Both the position numbers and the translations under genes were made by a program. From Nostoc paludosum FACHB-159 (GTDB taxonomy: Bacteria; Cyanobacteriota; Cyanobacteriia; Cyanobacteriales; Nostocaceae), in assembly GCF_014698835.1 (NCBI RefSeq), contig NZ_JACJTU010000033.1, positions 1 to 64,000 on the forward strand: a stretch of 64,000 nucleotides of DNA, read 5' to 3'. The notes beneath the pieces were generated by a model. It ran no database searches and was not told the DNA's origin. It was given only the letters and a program-made list of their open reading frames with translations. This document shows, piece after piece, positions 8,417 through 16,347 of the stretch (within the stretch, counting starts at the first letter, position 1; every line of letters starts with the position of its first letter).

Positions 8417-8585
8417 TGGCATTTGCTACAACAGGAATATTAAATGTATATAGCTGTTGTTCTTGAAGTACACATTAGCCCCCAAACCACAAGCAACGTG
8501 TGTATACATTCCTGTTCACTTCAGTAGCAAATGATAGAGTGGGAGTTGGAAAGCTAACTGATATGCTTCCTCCCACTCTCTTTTT
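8417..8585 (+). ncRNA. Candidate structured non-coding RNA (possibly 6S-like)
   Basis: No coding frame here, yet strong nested complementarity. CATTTGCTAC (8420-8429) pairs perfectly with GTAGCAAATG (8524-8533). AACAGGAAT (8430-8438) pairs perfectly with ATTCCTGTT (8508-8516), leaving a 7-base bulge on one side. More pairing is possible further in (TGTATA with TATACA). This rod-like fold of about 115 bases is followed within three bases by a strong terminator (8536-8585), which gives the strand. A TAATAA -10-like box lies at about 8404-8409. The long closed rod with internal bulge recalls 6S RNA, but I cannot confirm that from sequence alone. Another small regulatory RNA is equally possible. 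Confidence 0.45.
8536..8585 (+). terminator. Strong Rho-independent terminator of the candidate RNA
   Basis: AGAGTGGGAG at 8536-8545 pairs exactly with CTCCCACTCT at 8570-8579, followed by CTTTTTA. No protein gene on the plus strand ends within 450 bases upstream, and the previous gene already has its own terminator at 8127. This supports a separate transcript between the two. Confidence 0.8.
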
Positions 8586-8722
8586 ATGAAGAAGAATTCA
8601 GAATTGAGGAGCCAGAATTCAGTATGAATTTTGTACGAATGAGTGATGAATATATGCAGTACAAATTATCAAAGTCACATCATTTCATAGTTGAAATATT
8701 CTGAATCCTGAATTCTTGTTCT

Positions 8723-9673
8723 TTAGTAAAACTCAGTATCTTGCAAAAATTTCACAATTGCTGTATTCAGTACCTCAGAAGCACCAGTTGAAGCATCATG
8801 ACGGCAGTTAGACAAAATTTGAAATTTGGAATTAGAGATGTGTTGATGTAATTTTGCACCATGACTAGTAGGAAACCAACTATCTTGCTCGCCCCACAAA
8901 ACTAGTGTAGGACACTGAATTTTATGCAAATTATTTTGAATTTTTGCGAGGATATTTGGCTTATTTTCTTGCAAATTCTTTATTTCTCTGGCTGCTATTT
9001 GTAACTCTTCGGCAACTTTAGCGATCGTACCAGGTAATTCAATAAACGGGTAAGTTATCCAATAGATATCTTCCTCTGTCAAAATTGAAGGATCGAATAG
9101 TACTGCACGTCTTTCTATTGCCATTATTTCTCTAAATAAAGGTGCAAACAGAGATGCCAGACGCAACGAGTCTACAGTTTGCATTATTTCTAGAGGTGTT
9201 TGGGCGAGTAACCACATACCCCAATGGGGTAAACCTTCGGGAAAAATAGGCACGTTTACTACTATCAACCGCCCAATTAATTGGGGATATTCTTGAGCAA
9301 GGGCAAGGGCAACTAATCCCCCCAGAGATTCAGCCACAATCACTGCTGGTTCATCACATAATGCCTGAATAATTCTTTGAAATTCAATAACTTGATGACC
9401 GTTATGTTCTCTTCGAGACAATGGTTTTTCGGAAAAACCAAATCCTTTGGCATCAAAACAAATTACGCGAAAATATTTAGATAATGGTGCTATTAGGTGA
9501 CGCCAATTGTAGCTCCAACTGCCGATACCATGTAGGAGAATTAGCGGTTTTCCTTTACCTTTTTCGCCATAAGCAATTTGTACAGGATACCCATGAGCAT
9601 CAGTAATAACCAAATTTTGCCGCCCTTTAGGAAAAGTGGCCTGCCACCAATCTTTCATTCCTTTATAAATCAA
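8723..9673 (-). CDS. Alpha/beta hydrolase
   Basis: 316 residues. The oxyanion-hole HGIGSWSYNWR lies near residue 49, the nucleophile elbow is VAESLGGLVA (Ser near residue 115), the acid is in LVLWGEQDSWFP and the catalytic His is in SNCRHDAST. FDAKGFGFSEKP between strand and elbow is typical of the epoxide hydrolase/haloalkane dehalogenase/esterase branch. No signal peptide is seen, so it is likely cytoplasmic. The substrate cannot be told. The ATG at 9673 gives MIYKGMKDWWQATFP; a second ATG six codons in is possible. It is flanked on both sides by GAATTC-rich intergenic repeats. Confidence 0.85.
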   Translation of the reverse strand: MIYKGMKDWWQATFPKGRQNLVITDAHGYPVQIAYGEKGKGKPLILLHGIGSWSYNWRHLIAPLSKYFRVICFDAKGFGFSEKPLSRREHNGHQVIEFQRIIQALCDEPAVIVAESLGGLVALALAQEYPQLIGRLIVVNVPIFPEGLPHWGMWLLAQTPLEIMQTVDSLRLASLFAPLFREIMAIERRAVLFDPSILTEEDIYWITYPFIELPGTIAKVAEELQIAAREIKNLQENKPNILAKIQNNLHKIQCPTLVLWGEQDSWFPTSHGAKLHQHISNSKFQILSNCRHDASTGASEVLNTAIVKFLQDTEFY

Positions 9674-9824
9674 TAATTTAAGTTAATTAGCCAGGAATCA
9701 GAATTCAGGAGTCAGAATGAATATATAGCCAAGGGTACTATAGCTTCTGAATTTTATTAAAATGATTAAGCTTGAGTTTTAGAGTCTTCTTAATTCTGAA
9801 TTCTGGATTCTCAATTCTAATCAT

Positions 9825-10331
9825 TTAGCTGCCAGTTAACGCATTCCAAAGAATTCTAATTAGGATCACGGGTAATGCTACTAAGGCAATGGAGATTAGC
9901 AACAATCCAATAAAAACAGCAATGATAAACCACTTGTCTGCACTCTTTTGCTGGCTGGGAAATTTTAAGTGTTCTTCCAATAGCTTGAGATTCTGATTAT
10001 TAGCTGTCCAAGCAACATCAAAAAAGTCTCCAAAAACTGGGATAGCACCTACTAAGCCATCAATAATTACATTCACAACCATTCTGCCTAAGGAGGCTCT
10101 AGATACACCCAAGCGTGCTGCTTCTAAAATAATGTAGCAAGAAAACATGACTCCCAAAAAATCACCACCAATAGGTAGTAATCCTAAAATTGGATCGATA
10201 CCAATGCCAACTTGAGTTCCGGGAATAGTGATAGCATTATCTAACACCCGACTTATCTGACGGAGGCGTTTTAAAGTAGGTGCTTTGGCATCAGGTTCAA
10301 TCATGGAAGACCGAAAAGAAGAATCAGGCAT
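9825..10331 (-). CDS. DUF4112 membrane protein
   Basis: 168 residues. The core LRQISRVLDNAITIPGTQVGIGIDPILGLLPIGGDF and the later GAIPVFGDFFDVAWTANNQN match the DUF4112 family, small membrane proteins of unknown function found in many bacteria. Hydrophobic segments lie at about 40-75 and 80-105, and a strong C-terminal one (IIAVFIGLLLISIALVALPV) at about 134-160. The repeated G-D-F motifs in re-entrant-looking loops are characteristic. It lies downstream of, and on the same strand as, the YihY gene, 86 bases apart, so the two may share a transcript. No function is known to me. Confidence 0.8.
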   Translation of the reverse strand: MPDSSFRSSMIEPDAKAPTLKRLRQISRVLDNAITIPGTQVGIGIDPILGLLPIGGDFLGVMFSCYIILEAARLGVSRASLGRMVVNVIIDGLVGAIPVFGDFFDVAWTANNQNLKLLEEHLKFPSQQKSADKWFIIAVFIGLLLISIALVALPVILIRILWNALTGS

Positions 10332-10417
10332 GAAAGCGATCGCTTATTTATATTCAATCGTTAGACATTTTACTCTTGTCTTGAACTTTTGCAAAAGTTT
10401 CTTCCAAGATTTACTAA

Positions 10418-11326
10418 TTAATATTTGTTAATATTTTTGCTAGATTGTGGCTGTACTTTGGAACGCATATCTTCGCCGACAATCACGTTCAACTGGTCGC
10501 CGATTAACATTACAGCGGCACTCATCGACAGCCAGAGCATCAAAACTATCACAGCTCCAACTGCACCATATACTTTATTATAATTCCCAAAGTTCGCGAC
10601 ATAAAGCCGAAATAAGGCGGATAACATAGCCCAGAAAACAGCTGCTAAAATCGCTCCAGGCATCATTGGTGTGCCTGGGTTCCACACACTCGGCCCGTAG
10701 CGATAGACAAAGCCAAAAGCGTAAGCAACAATACTTAAAGCTAAAGGCCAGCGTAACAGCTGCCAAATATCGAACAAAAAGATTAAAGAAGAATTTTCAC
10801 GTGCTACCATTCCCAACAGCCAATCGCTGGTAAACACTAAAAAAGAAGCCAATACTAAAAGTAATATCGTACCGACTGTTAATCCCAAAGAAACAAGCTT
10901 GGCTTTCCAAAAAGGGCGTATTTGTTCTGAGGGAATTTGATGGATTTGGTCGAGGGCTGTCATTGCAGTATTCACGGCACCTGAAGCAGTCCAAATTGCT
11001 AATAAAAAGCTTAGAGAAAATAAACCACTGTTTTTGGAATTGGTAATTTCTGTAGTGGCAAAATCACGAATCAGAATTAAAGCTTCTTCAGGTAAAATTT
11101 GACTGAGTTGCGTCGCCAGTTGTTTAAAAGTGTTTTGTAAAGATTCTGCCAATAAGCCAATAGCTGTAATCAAAGCAAGAATCGCTGGGAACAGGGATAA
11201 CATGGCATTGAAAGCAATTTCTGAGGCTAGTCCAAAAAGTCGTGTTTCCATTGTCCTAGCGAAAGTTTGTTTCAATGTACACCAATTAAGGTGACGAAAA
11301 AAGCGAACAAAACGAGGCTTGAACAT
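10418..11326 (-). CDS. YihY/BrkB-family inner-membrane protein
   Basis: 302 residues from the ATG. Family marks: an early EIAFNAMLSLFPAILALITAIG segment (the family's poorly polar first helix), FWAMLSALFRLYVANFGNYNKVYGAVGAVIVLMLWL near the C-terminus with the conserved Y-x-x-YGA-h-G motif, and six hydrophobic helices in all. The family was long called ribonuclease BN in error; it is an integral membrane protein, possibly a transporter, of unknown substrate. A GTG at 11362 would add twelve residues. I prefer the ATG at 11326 (MFKPRFVRFFRHL), a typical basic start before the first helix. Confidence 0.85.
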   Translation of the reverse strand: MFKPRFVRFFRHLNWCTLKQTFARTMETRLFGLASEIAFNAMLSLFPAILALITAIGLLAESLQNTFKQLATQLSQILPEEALILIRDFATTEITNSKNSGLFSLSFLLAIWTASGAVNTAMTALDQIHQIPSEQIRPFWKAKLVSLGLTVGTILLLVLASFLVFTSDWLLGMVARENSSLIFLFDIWQLLRWPLALSIVAYAFGFVYRYGPSVWNPGTPMMPGAILAAVFWAMLSALFRLYVANFGNYNKVYGAVGAVIVLMLWLSMSAAVMLIGDQLNVIVGEDMRSKVQPQSSKNINKY

Positions 11327-11897
11327 AACTACAGTAATTAGCAACTCAAATGATATTGTCACACGCAGGTAATATCATGTGCAGTTGGAAACTTATCATT
11401 TCAACTGACTGATATCTATACAAAGTTTTTGGATGATGCAATCAAATAGAAGTTTTATATAAGGCGATCGCTAACCTAATTCCATTGAGGATTGTAACTA
11501 AAATTACGACGTTAGTAAGAGGATATCTTATTTTCCGGGTGATTTTCGTTACACAAACGAGTTTAACATTAAACGAATAATCAGCAAGAACAAATATCCA
11601 ACGAATATTAGGGGTGTATAGTTCTGCTACAATAACGATTTTTATGAATAATCATCCTCAAGGCAGAATATAAAAATAGAAGTTTTGTCTAAGCGTATTT
11701 TTCAGACACGGTACTTGCTTAATTTTGCAACAAGTTTTTCTGTGCATGGTAATTAACTGTGCGGAAAATGCAAATGACTCACATAGCTAGTGACGTATAT
11801 CGTATTAAACAAGCGGTTAGTTGAGCAGCCAATCACAAGGCAATCAACTAATAGCTAACTCAAATTTCATCAAATCAAAATTACGAGGTTTCTAACC
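11327..11897 (+). promoter_or_regulatory. Long leader/promoter region of the peptide array
   Basis: 570 bases without a gene between the divergent YihY gene and the first precursor. A weak stem forms from TAGTTGA (11818-11824) and TCAACTA (11844-11850). The last 40 bases before the ATG (TCAAATTTCATCAAATCAAA then ATTACGAGGTTTCTAACC) are closely matched before the next copies, showing that each gene carries its own copy of the translation leader. CGAGG about ten bases upstream of the ATG is the ribosome binding site. No -35/-10 pair could be fixed by eye. Confidence 0.5.
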
Positions 11898-12140
11898 ATG
11901 TCTAACGTATTGTTTACAGAATTATCAAACGAGCAACTAGAAGTTGTAGCTGGTGGTGTTGATTTCCAACTCGATGCAACTTTTTACGCAGCAGACAGAA
12001 ATGTTCTCAACGGCGAAAGCAGTTCCGATCCCAGTGGTAGCACCGCTAGCTCTAACGGTAGCTCTACAAATATTGAAACTGCTGGAATAGCTTTCTTAGC
12101 GTTGCAAGCTGAAGGTCTTCCTACTATTCCTCATGCTTAA
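11898..12140 (+). CDS. Double-glycine leader peptide precursor, copy 1
   Basis: 80 residues. The leader MSNVLFTELSNEQLEVVAGG matches the double-glycine consensus (LSxxELxxVxGG) recognised by C39-peptidase exporters, so cleavage after Gly20 should release a 60-residue product starting VDFQLDATFYAAD. The product has no Cys; its centre is rich in Ser, Asn and Gly (GESSSDPSGSTASSNGSS), followed by a conserved hydrophobic TAGIAFLAL. It resembles the bacteriocin-type precursors common in cyanobacteria. The C-terminus (QAEGLPTIPHA) differs from the other copies. A PCAT exporter and HlyD adaptor follow downstream. Whether the product is a toxin, signal or structural peptide is unknown. Confidence 0.85.
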   Translation: MSNVLFTELSNEQLEVVAGGVDFQLDATFYAADRNVLNGESSSDPSGSTASSNGSSTNIETAGIAFLALQAEGLPTIPHA

Positions 12141-12191
12141 AAAGCATACATCTATTGGGATAAGCAGCTCAAAAAGGTAATGGACTAATAC

Positions 12192-12285
12192 GTGAGTTCG
12201 CTGAAAATAGTTTGATGAAAAGAGCTTAGAGATTTTATCTCTAATACGAAAAAATCAAATTTTCACTTCTTGATCGCGAACTCAC
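12192..12285 (+). repeat. Inter-gene hairpin 1 of the precursor array
   Basis: GTGAGTTCGC (12192-12201) is perfectly complementary to GCGAACTCAC (12276-12285). Inside lie TGAAAATAGTTTGAT facing ATCAAATTTTCA, and a central AGAGAT-TTT-ATCTCT hairpin, so almost the whole 94-base stretch can fold as one interrupted rod. There is no T-run after it, so it is not a classical terminator. The same structure follows copies 2, 3 and 4. Confidence 0.75.
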
Positions 12286-12334
12286 ATTACTAATCTTTCA
12301 AATTTTCCAAATCAAAATTCCAAGGTTTCTAACT

Positions 12335-12568
12335 ATGTCTAAAGTATTGTTTGCAGAATTATCCAACGAGCAACTAGAAGTTGTAGCTGGTGGTGTTGAT
12401 TTCCAACTCGATGCAACTTTTTACGCAGCAGACCAAAACGTTCTAAATGGCGAAAGCAGTTCTGATCCTCATGGAAGCACTGCTAGCTCCAACGGTAGCT
12501 CTACAGACATTGAAACTGCTGGAATAGCTTTCTTAGCGTTGGGTGCTCACGAAATTCCTAAGATTTAA
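12335..12568 (+). CDS. Double-glycine leader peptide precursor, copy 2
   Basis: 77 residues. The leader is MSKVLFAELSNEQLEVVAGG, two residues different from copy 1. The 57-residue predicted product is Cys-free, has SSSDPHGSTASSNGSS in its centre, and ends LGAHEIPKI. Its product part is identical in amino-acid sequence to that of copy 3. Ribosome binding site CAAGG. The gene plus the spacer after it forms a 428-base unit repeated at 12763. Likely secreted and trimmed by the PCAT at 14197. Confidence 0.85.
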   Translation: MSKVLFAELSNEQLEVVAGGVDFQLDATFYAADQNVLNGESSSDPHGSTASSNGSSTDIETAGIAFLALGAHEIPKI

Positions 12569-12619
12569 AAAGGATATATCTGTTAGGATAAGCAGCTAAA
12601 AAAGGCAATGGACTAATAC

Positions 12620-12713
12620 GTGAGTTTGCTGAAAATAGTTTGATGAAAAGAACTTAGAGATTTTATCTCTAATATGAGAAAGTTAAATTTTCACTTCTTA
12701 ATCGCGAACTCAC
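12620..12713 (+). repeat. Inter-gene hairpin 2
   Basis: GTGAGTTTGC (12620-12629) pairs with GCGAACTCAC (12704-12713) with one G-U pair. The change C to T relative to hairpin 1 keeps the pairing, which supports an RNA-level structure. The inner AGAGATTTTATCTCT hairpin is kept unchanged. Confidence 0.7.
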
Positions 12714-12762
12714 ATTACTAATCTTTCAAATTTTCCAAATCAAAACTCCGAGGTTTCTAACC

Positions 12763-12996
12763 ATGTCTAATGTATTGTTTACAGAATTATCAAACGAGCA
12801 ACTAGAAGTTGTAGCTGGTGGTGTTGATTTCCAACTCGATGCAACTTTTTACGCAGCAGACCAAAACGTTCTAAATGGCGAAAGCAGTTCTGATCCTCAT
12901 GGAAGCACTGCTAGCTCCAACGGTAGCTCTACAGACATTGAAACTGCTGGAATAGCTTTCTTAGCGTTGGGTGCTCACGAAATTCCTAAGATTTAA
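12763..12996 (+). CDS. Double-glycine leader peptide precursor, copy 3
   Basis: 77 residues. The leader MSNVLFTELSNEQLEVVAGG is the same as copies 1 and 4. The mature part is identical to copy 2 over all 57 residues (ends LGAHEIPKI). CGAGG precedes the ATG. With copy 2 it forms the youngest duplication in the array. Identical products from two genes suggest selection for dosage, or simply recency. Confidence 0.85.
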   Translation: MSNVLFTELSNEQLEVVAGGVDFQLDATFYAADQNVLNGESSSDPHGSTASSNGSSTDIETAGIAFLALGAHEIPKI

Positions 12997-13047
12997 AAAG
13001 GATATATCTGTTAGGATAAGCAGCTAAAAAAGGCAATGGACTAATAC

Positions 13048-13141
13048 GTGAGTTTGCTGAAAATAGTTTGATGAAAAGAACTTAGAGATTTTATCTCTAA
13101 TATGAGAAAGTTAAATTTTCACTTCTTAATCGCGAACTCAC
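13048..13141 (+). repeat. Inter-gene hairpin 3
   Basis: Exact copy, 428 bases on, of hairpin 2: GTGAGTTTGC at 13048-13057 with GCGAACTCAC at 13132-13141, enclosing the same AGAGATTTTATCTCT inner hairpin. Confidence 0.7.
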
Positions 13142-13190
13142 ATTACTAATCTTTCAAATTTTCCAAATCAAAACTCCGAGGTTTCTAACC

Positions 13191-13442
13191 ATGTCTAATG
13201 TATTGTTTACAGAATTATCAAACGAGCAACTAGAAGTTGTAGCTGGTGGTGTTGATTTCCAACTCGATGCAACTTTTTATGCAGCAGACGAAAACGTTCT
13301 AAATGGCGAAAGCAGTTCCGATCCCAGCGGTAGCACTGCTAGCTCCAACGGTAGCTCTACAGACATTACAACTGCTGGAATAGCTTTTTTAGCCTTAGAT
13401 GCTGATGAGATTCTTGAGCTTTCAAAAAAATACAGCCATTAA
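13191..13442 (+). CDS. Double-glycine leader peptide precursor, copy 4
   Basis: 83 residues. The leader is identical to copies 1 and 3, with predicted cleavage after Gly20. The 63-residue product keeps VDFQLDATFYAAD, the Ser/Gly/Asn core (SSSDPSGSTASSNGSS) and TAGIAFLALD, but has a longer and charged C-terminus (ADEILELSKKYSH). It is Cys-free. The variable C-terminal tail is thus the main difference between copies. Confidence 0.85.
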   Translation: MSNVLFTELSNEQLEVVAGGVDFQLDATFYAADENVLNGESSSDPSGSTASSNGSSTDITTAGIAFLALDADEILELSKKYSH

Positions 13443-13472
13443 GCTGAGCAAGTAAAAACAGCAATCAAATAA

Positions 13473-13567
13473 TACGTGAGTTCTATGAAAATAGTTTAGT
13501 AACAGAATAAAATATAATTCTTAAAACTAAACTTTCTCTATTTTTAGAGCTAATACGAACTCACGTA
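13473..13567 (+). repeat. Inter-gene hairpin 4, sequence-diverged but same fold
   Basis: TACGTGAGTTC (13473-13483) pairs perfectly over 11 bases with GAACTCACGTA (13557-13567). The interior differs from hairpins 1-3 (AAAATAGTTTAGT facing ACTAAACTTTCTCTATTTTT), yet long complementary arms remain. Retention of the closing stem while the middle changes supports a structural role. Confidence 0.7.
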
Positions 13568-13613
13568 AATAATTCTAAAATTTCATGGAACTTAAATTAC
13601 GAGGTTTGCGGCT

Positions 13614-13862
13614 ATGTCTGGCGAATTGTTTAAAGATTTATCTGATGAACAACTAGAAGTTGTAGTTGGTGGTGCCGATCTTGCTCTAAATACTACTTTT
13701 TACATAGCCAGAGAAAATATTCTCAGCGGCAGTAGTTATTCTGGGCCAAATGGCAGCACTGCTAGTTCTTATGGTAGTTCTAAAGAGATTGCAACTGCTG
13801 GGTTAGCTTTTTTGGCTTTAGATGTGAATGATATTGCCGATCTAAAATCTAAATTAGAATAA
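13614..13862 (+). CDS. Double-glycine leader peptide precursor, copy 5 (divergent)
   Basis: 82 residues. The leader MSGELFKDLSDEQLEVVVGG ends in VVVGG rather than VVAGG. The 62-residue product begins ADLALNTTFYIARENILSGS, has a Tyr-containing core (YSGPNGSTASSYGSS), keeps TAGLAFLALD, and ends DLKSKLE. No Cys. It is the most diverged copy and is the last gene before a terminator at 13952. The ATG is preceded by CGAGG. Shared length and layout argue that all five are substrates of one exporter. Confidence 0.83.
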   Translation: MSGELFKDLSDEQLEVVVGGADLALNTTFYIARENILSGSSYSGPNGSTASSYGSSKEIATAGLAFLALDVNDIADLKSKLE

Positions 13863-13951
13863 TCTACTGCAAGCGTTGGCTAAAACGTTAGCATAGGTAG
13901 CATGAAATTATCGATAAACTCGAAGAAAAATTGATAGCAAAGTTTTGAAAA

Positions 13952-13990
13952 ATGACCCATAAGAATACGATTATATGGGTCATGTTTTGT
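13952..13990 (+). terminator. Rho-independent terminator ending the precursor array
   Basis: ATGACCCATA (13952-13961) pairs perfectly with TATGGGTCAT (13974-13983), followed by GTTTTGTT. It lies 90 bases after the last precursor stop and separates the array transcript from the exporter gene, which would then need its own promoter in 14000-14196. Confidence 0.75.
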
Positions 13991-14196
13991 TAATTAGTCT
14001 CAGGTAATAACTCATAATTCAGAATTAACAACTCCAAAGACATAACAACAGACTGACAAAATTACATAGCATTAGTACCGTGTTGCTTTAATTTTAAATT
14101 ACAAAATTATTTAATTTTCCAGGCTTGAAATTTTGTCAAATGTAATGTTCTTTTTGCGGTGTGGCGCTAGTTGTCATTATGTAGAGTAATTTACTT

Positions 14197-16347
14197 ATGA
14201 AATACCAGTTTGTGAAACAGCATAGCAAAGAAGACTGTGGAGCTGCTTGTCTTGCTGCGATCGCTAAATATTATGGACGTACTTTTACTCTCAGCCGCAT
14301 CCGGGAAGCGGTAGGTACTGGACAATTTGGAACCACTTTATTGGGGCTAAAACGTGGAGCAGAAACACTCGGTTTTAATGCTCGTCCAGTGAAAACTTCG
14401 CCGGAACTTCTCAATCGAATGAATGAGGCACCACTACCAGCAATTATTCACTGGAAAGGGAATCATTGGGTTGTTTTATATGGTAAGAAAGGCAAAAAAT
14501 GTTTAATTGCAGATCCAGCAGTAGGTGTGCGTTATCTTTCTCTAAAAGAGATAACAGAAGGCTGGACAGATTGGCTAATACTTTTATTAGAGCCCGATCC
14601 AATACGCTTTTTTGCTCAAGATGGTGATAAAGTTGGCGGCTTTTGGCGTTTTTTCAAACGTGTTTGGAATTATCGTGCGATTTTAGCTCAAGTTTTGCCT
14701 TTGAATTTAACGTTGGGTTTGCTGTCTTTAGCTTCTCCTTTTCTGCTGCAAATTCTGACTGATGATGTGTTGGTTCGAGGCGATACAAAATTACTGACTA
14801 CTGTAGCGATCGCTGTGGTAGTGATGAATGTTATTTCTCGTAGTCTTTCATTTGTACAATCTAACTTAATTGCTCACTTTGCCCAACGTTTACAATTAAG
14901 CTTAGTTCTGGAATTTGGGCGGCAAATTTTACGATTACCCCTGTCTTATTACGAAGCCAGACGTAGCGGTGAAATTGTCAGCCGTCTACGAGATATTAGC
15001 CAAATTAATCAGTTAGTTGCCAGCTTAATTATTACTTTACCAAGTCAATTCTTCATTGCTGTAATTTCTTTTAGTTTCATGGTTTTCTATAGCTGGAAAC
15101 TCACGGTAGTTGCTGTATTTATTGCTATGATGATGAGCATATCTACCATAGTATTCCAGCCGACCTTGCGACAAAAAACTCGCGAATTATTAGTTCAAGA
15201 AGCAGAAACACAAGGGGTTTTAGTAGAAACATTTAAGGGCGCTCTAACTCTCAAAACTACCACATCTAGACCACAATTTTGGGACGAATTTCAAAGTAGA
15301 TTTTCTCGTCTAGCTAACGTGACATTTAGTACAATCCAAATTGGGATTATCAATAATACATTTTCTGGTTTTGTTGCAGGTATTGGTGGGGTGATTTTGC
15401 TTTGGTTTGGCGGCAATTTAGTGATTAATCCCGCAGAAAACCTCAGCATTGGTCAGCTACTTGCTTTTAACTCAATGAATGGTAATTTCCTGGGATTAAT
15501 TAGTACTTTAATAAGTTTTGTTGAAGAATTTACGCGGGCAAAAACAGCTACACAACGTCTCACAGAAGTTATAGACGCCACAGCTGAAAATGAGGGCGAT
15601 GAGATAAAGGCTTTTGCTGAAATACGCGGTGATGTTGATATAGTTTGTACAAATATTAACTTTCATTATGCTGGTCGGCTTGACTTAATAGATAACTTTT
15701 CTTTAAGTATTCCTGGTGGAAAAGTTGTTGCGATTATCGGTAAATCTGGTTGTGGTAAAAGTACTTTGGCGAAATTGATTGCTGGATTATATCCACTGCA
15801 ATCTGGGAATATTCTTATTGGACTTTATAACATCCAAGACCTTTCTCTTGATTGTCTACGTCAGCAGGTTGTTCTTGTTCCCCAAGAGCCTCATTTTTGG
15901 AGTCGTTCGATTGTTGAAAACTTTCGCTTAGGCGCACCACATGTTACGTTTGAGCAAATCGTCAGAGCTTGTCAAATAGCTGAAGCTGATGAATTTATTA
16001 ATAATTTGCCTGAGAAATATCAAACTATTTTAGGTGAATTTGGTGCAAATATTTCTGGTGGGCAACGTCAAAGATTAGCAATAGCAAGAGCTATTGTTAC
16101 AGATCCGCCAGTTTTAATTTTAGATGAATCTACTGGTGGACTCGATCCAGTAAGTGAAGCACAAGTTTTAGATAAATTATTTCAACATCGCTGCGGTAAA
16201 ACTACGATTTTAATTACTCACCGCCCAAAGGTAGTTAATCGAGCTGATTGGATTGTATTGCTAGATAGTGGCAAGTTAAAGCTTCAAGGTTCTTTGGAAG
16301 ATCTGCGAACAAAACCAGGAGACCATATAGACTTTTTAATACCTTGA
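14197..16347 (+). CDS. Peptidase-containing ABC transporter (C39 PCAT), bacteriocin-type exporter
   Basis: 716 residues. N-terminal C39 cysteine peptidase: KQHSKEDCGAACLAAIAKYY with catalytic Cys14, the His in NHWVVLYG near residue 90, and the Asp in LIADPAVG. An exporter transmembrane domain of about six helices spans about 160-430. The nucleotide-binding domain has Walker A GKSGCGKST near residue 515, signature SGGQRQRLAIARAI, Walker B PVLILDEST and the H-loop in LITHRPK. Such proteins cut double-glycine leaders and export the product through the inner membrane. The five precursors immediately upstream are the obvious substrates. The gene is complete. The ATG follows a likely promoter region; no strong Shine-Dalgarno is seen. 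Confidence 0.93.
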   Translation: MKYQFVKQHSKEDCGAACLAAIAKYYGRTFTLSRIREAVGTGQFGTTLLGLKRGAETLGFNARPVKTSPELLNRMNEAPLPAIIHWKGNHWVVLYGKKGKKCLIADPAVGVRYLSLKEITEGWTDWLILLLEPDPIRFFAQDGDKVGGFWRFFKRVWNYRAILAQVLPLNLTLGLLSLASPFLLQILTDDVLVRGDTKLLTTVAIAVVVMNVISRSLSFVQSNLIAHFAQRLQLSLVLEFGRQILRLPLSYYEARRSGEIVSRLRDISQINQLVASLIITLPSQFFIAVISFSFMVFYSWKLTVVAVFIAMMMSISTIVFQPTLRQKTRELLVQEAETQGVLVETFKGALTLKTTTSRPQFWDEFQSRFSRLANVTFSTIQIGIINNTFSGFVAGIGGVILLWFGGNLVINPAENLSIGQLLAFNSMNGNFLGLISTLISFVEEFTRAKTATQRLTEVIDATAENEGDEIKAFAEIRGDVDIVCTNINFHYAGRLDLIDNFSLSIPGGKVVAIIGKSGCGKSTLAKLIAGLYPLQSGNILIGLYNIQDLSLDCLRQQVVLVPQEPHFWSRSIVENFRLGAPHVTFEQIVRACQIAEADEFINNLPEKYQTILGEFGANISGGQRQRLAIARAIVTDPPVLILDESTGGLDPVSEAQVLDKLFQHRCGKTTILITHRPKVVNRADWIVLLDSGKLKLQGSLEDLRTKPGDHIDFLIP

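Larger units (their letters stand above)
12366..13270 (+). repeat. 428-base tandem duplication within the precursor array
   Basis: Start codons at 12335, 12763 and 13191 are exactly 428 bases apart. By eye, DNA from about 12366 to 12850 is essentially identical to that at 12794-13278, including the non-coding spacer and its hairpin. This points to a very recent unequal-crossover duplication or to gene conversion. Copy 1 to copy 2 is 437 bases and more diverged; copy 5 is the most distant. Confidence 0.85.

Noticed and set aside
12192..13567. Inter-gene hairpins in the peptide array as Rho-independent terminators
   Set aside because: No T-run follows any of them, and a proper terminator is present only after the fifth gene at 13952.
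11898..13862. Lanthipeptide or other Cys-based modified peptide precursors
   Set aside because: None of the five products has a Cys and no modifying enzyme gene is seen in the cluster.
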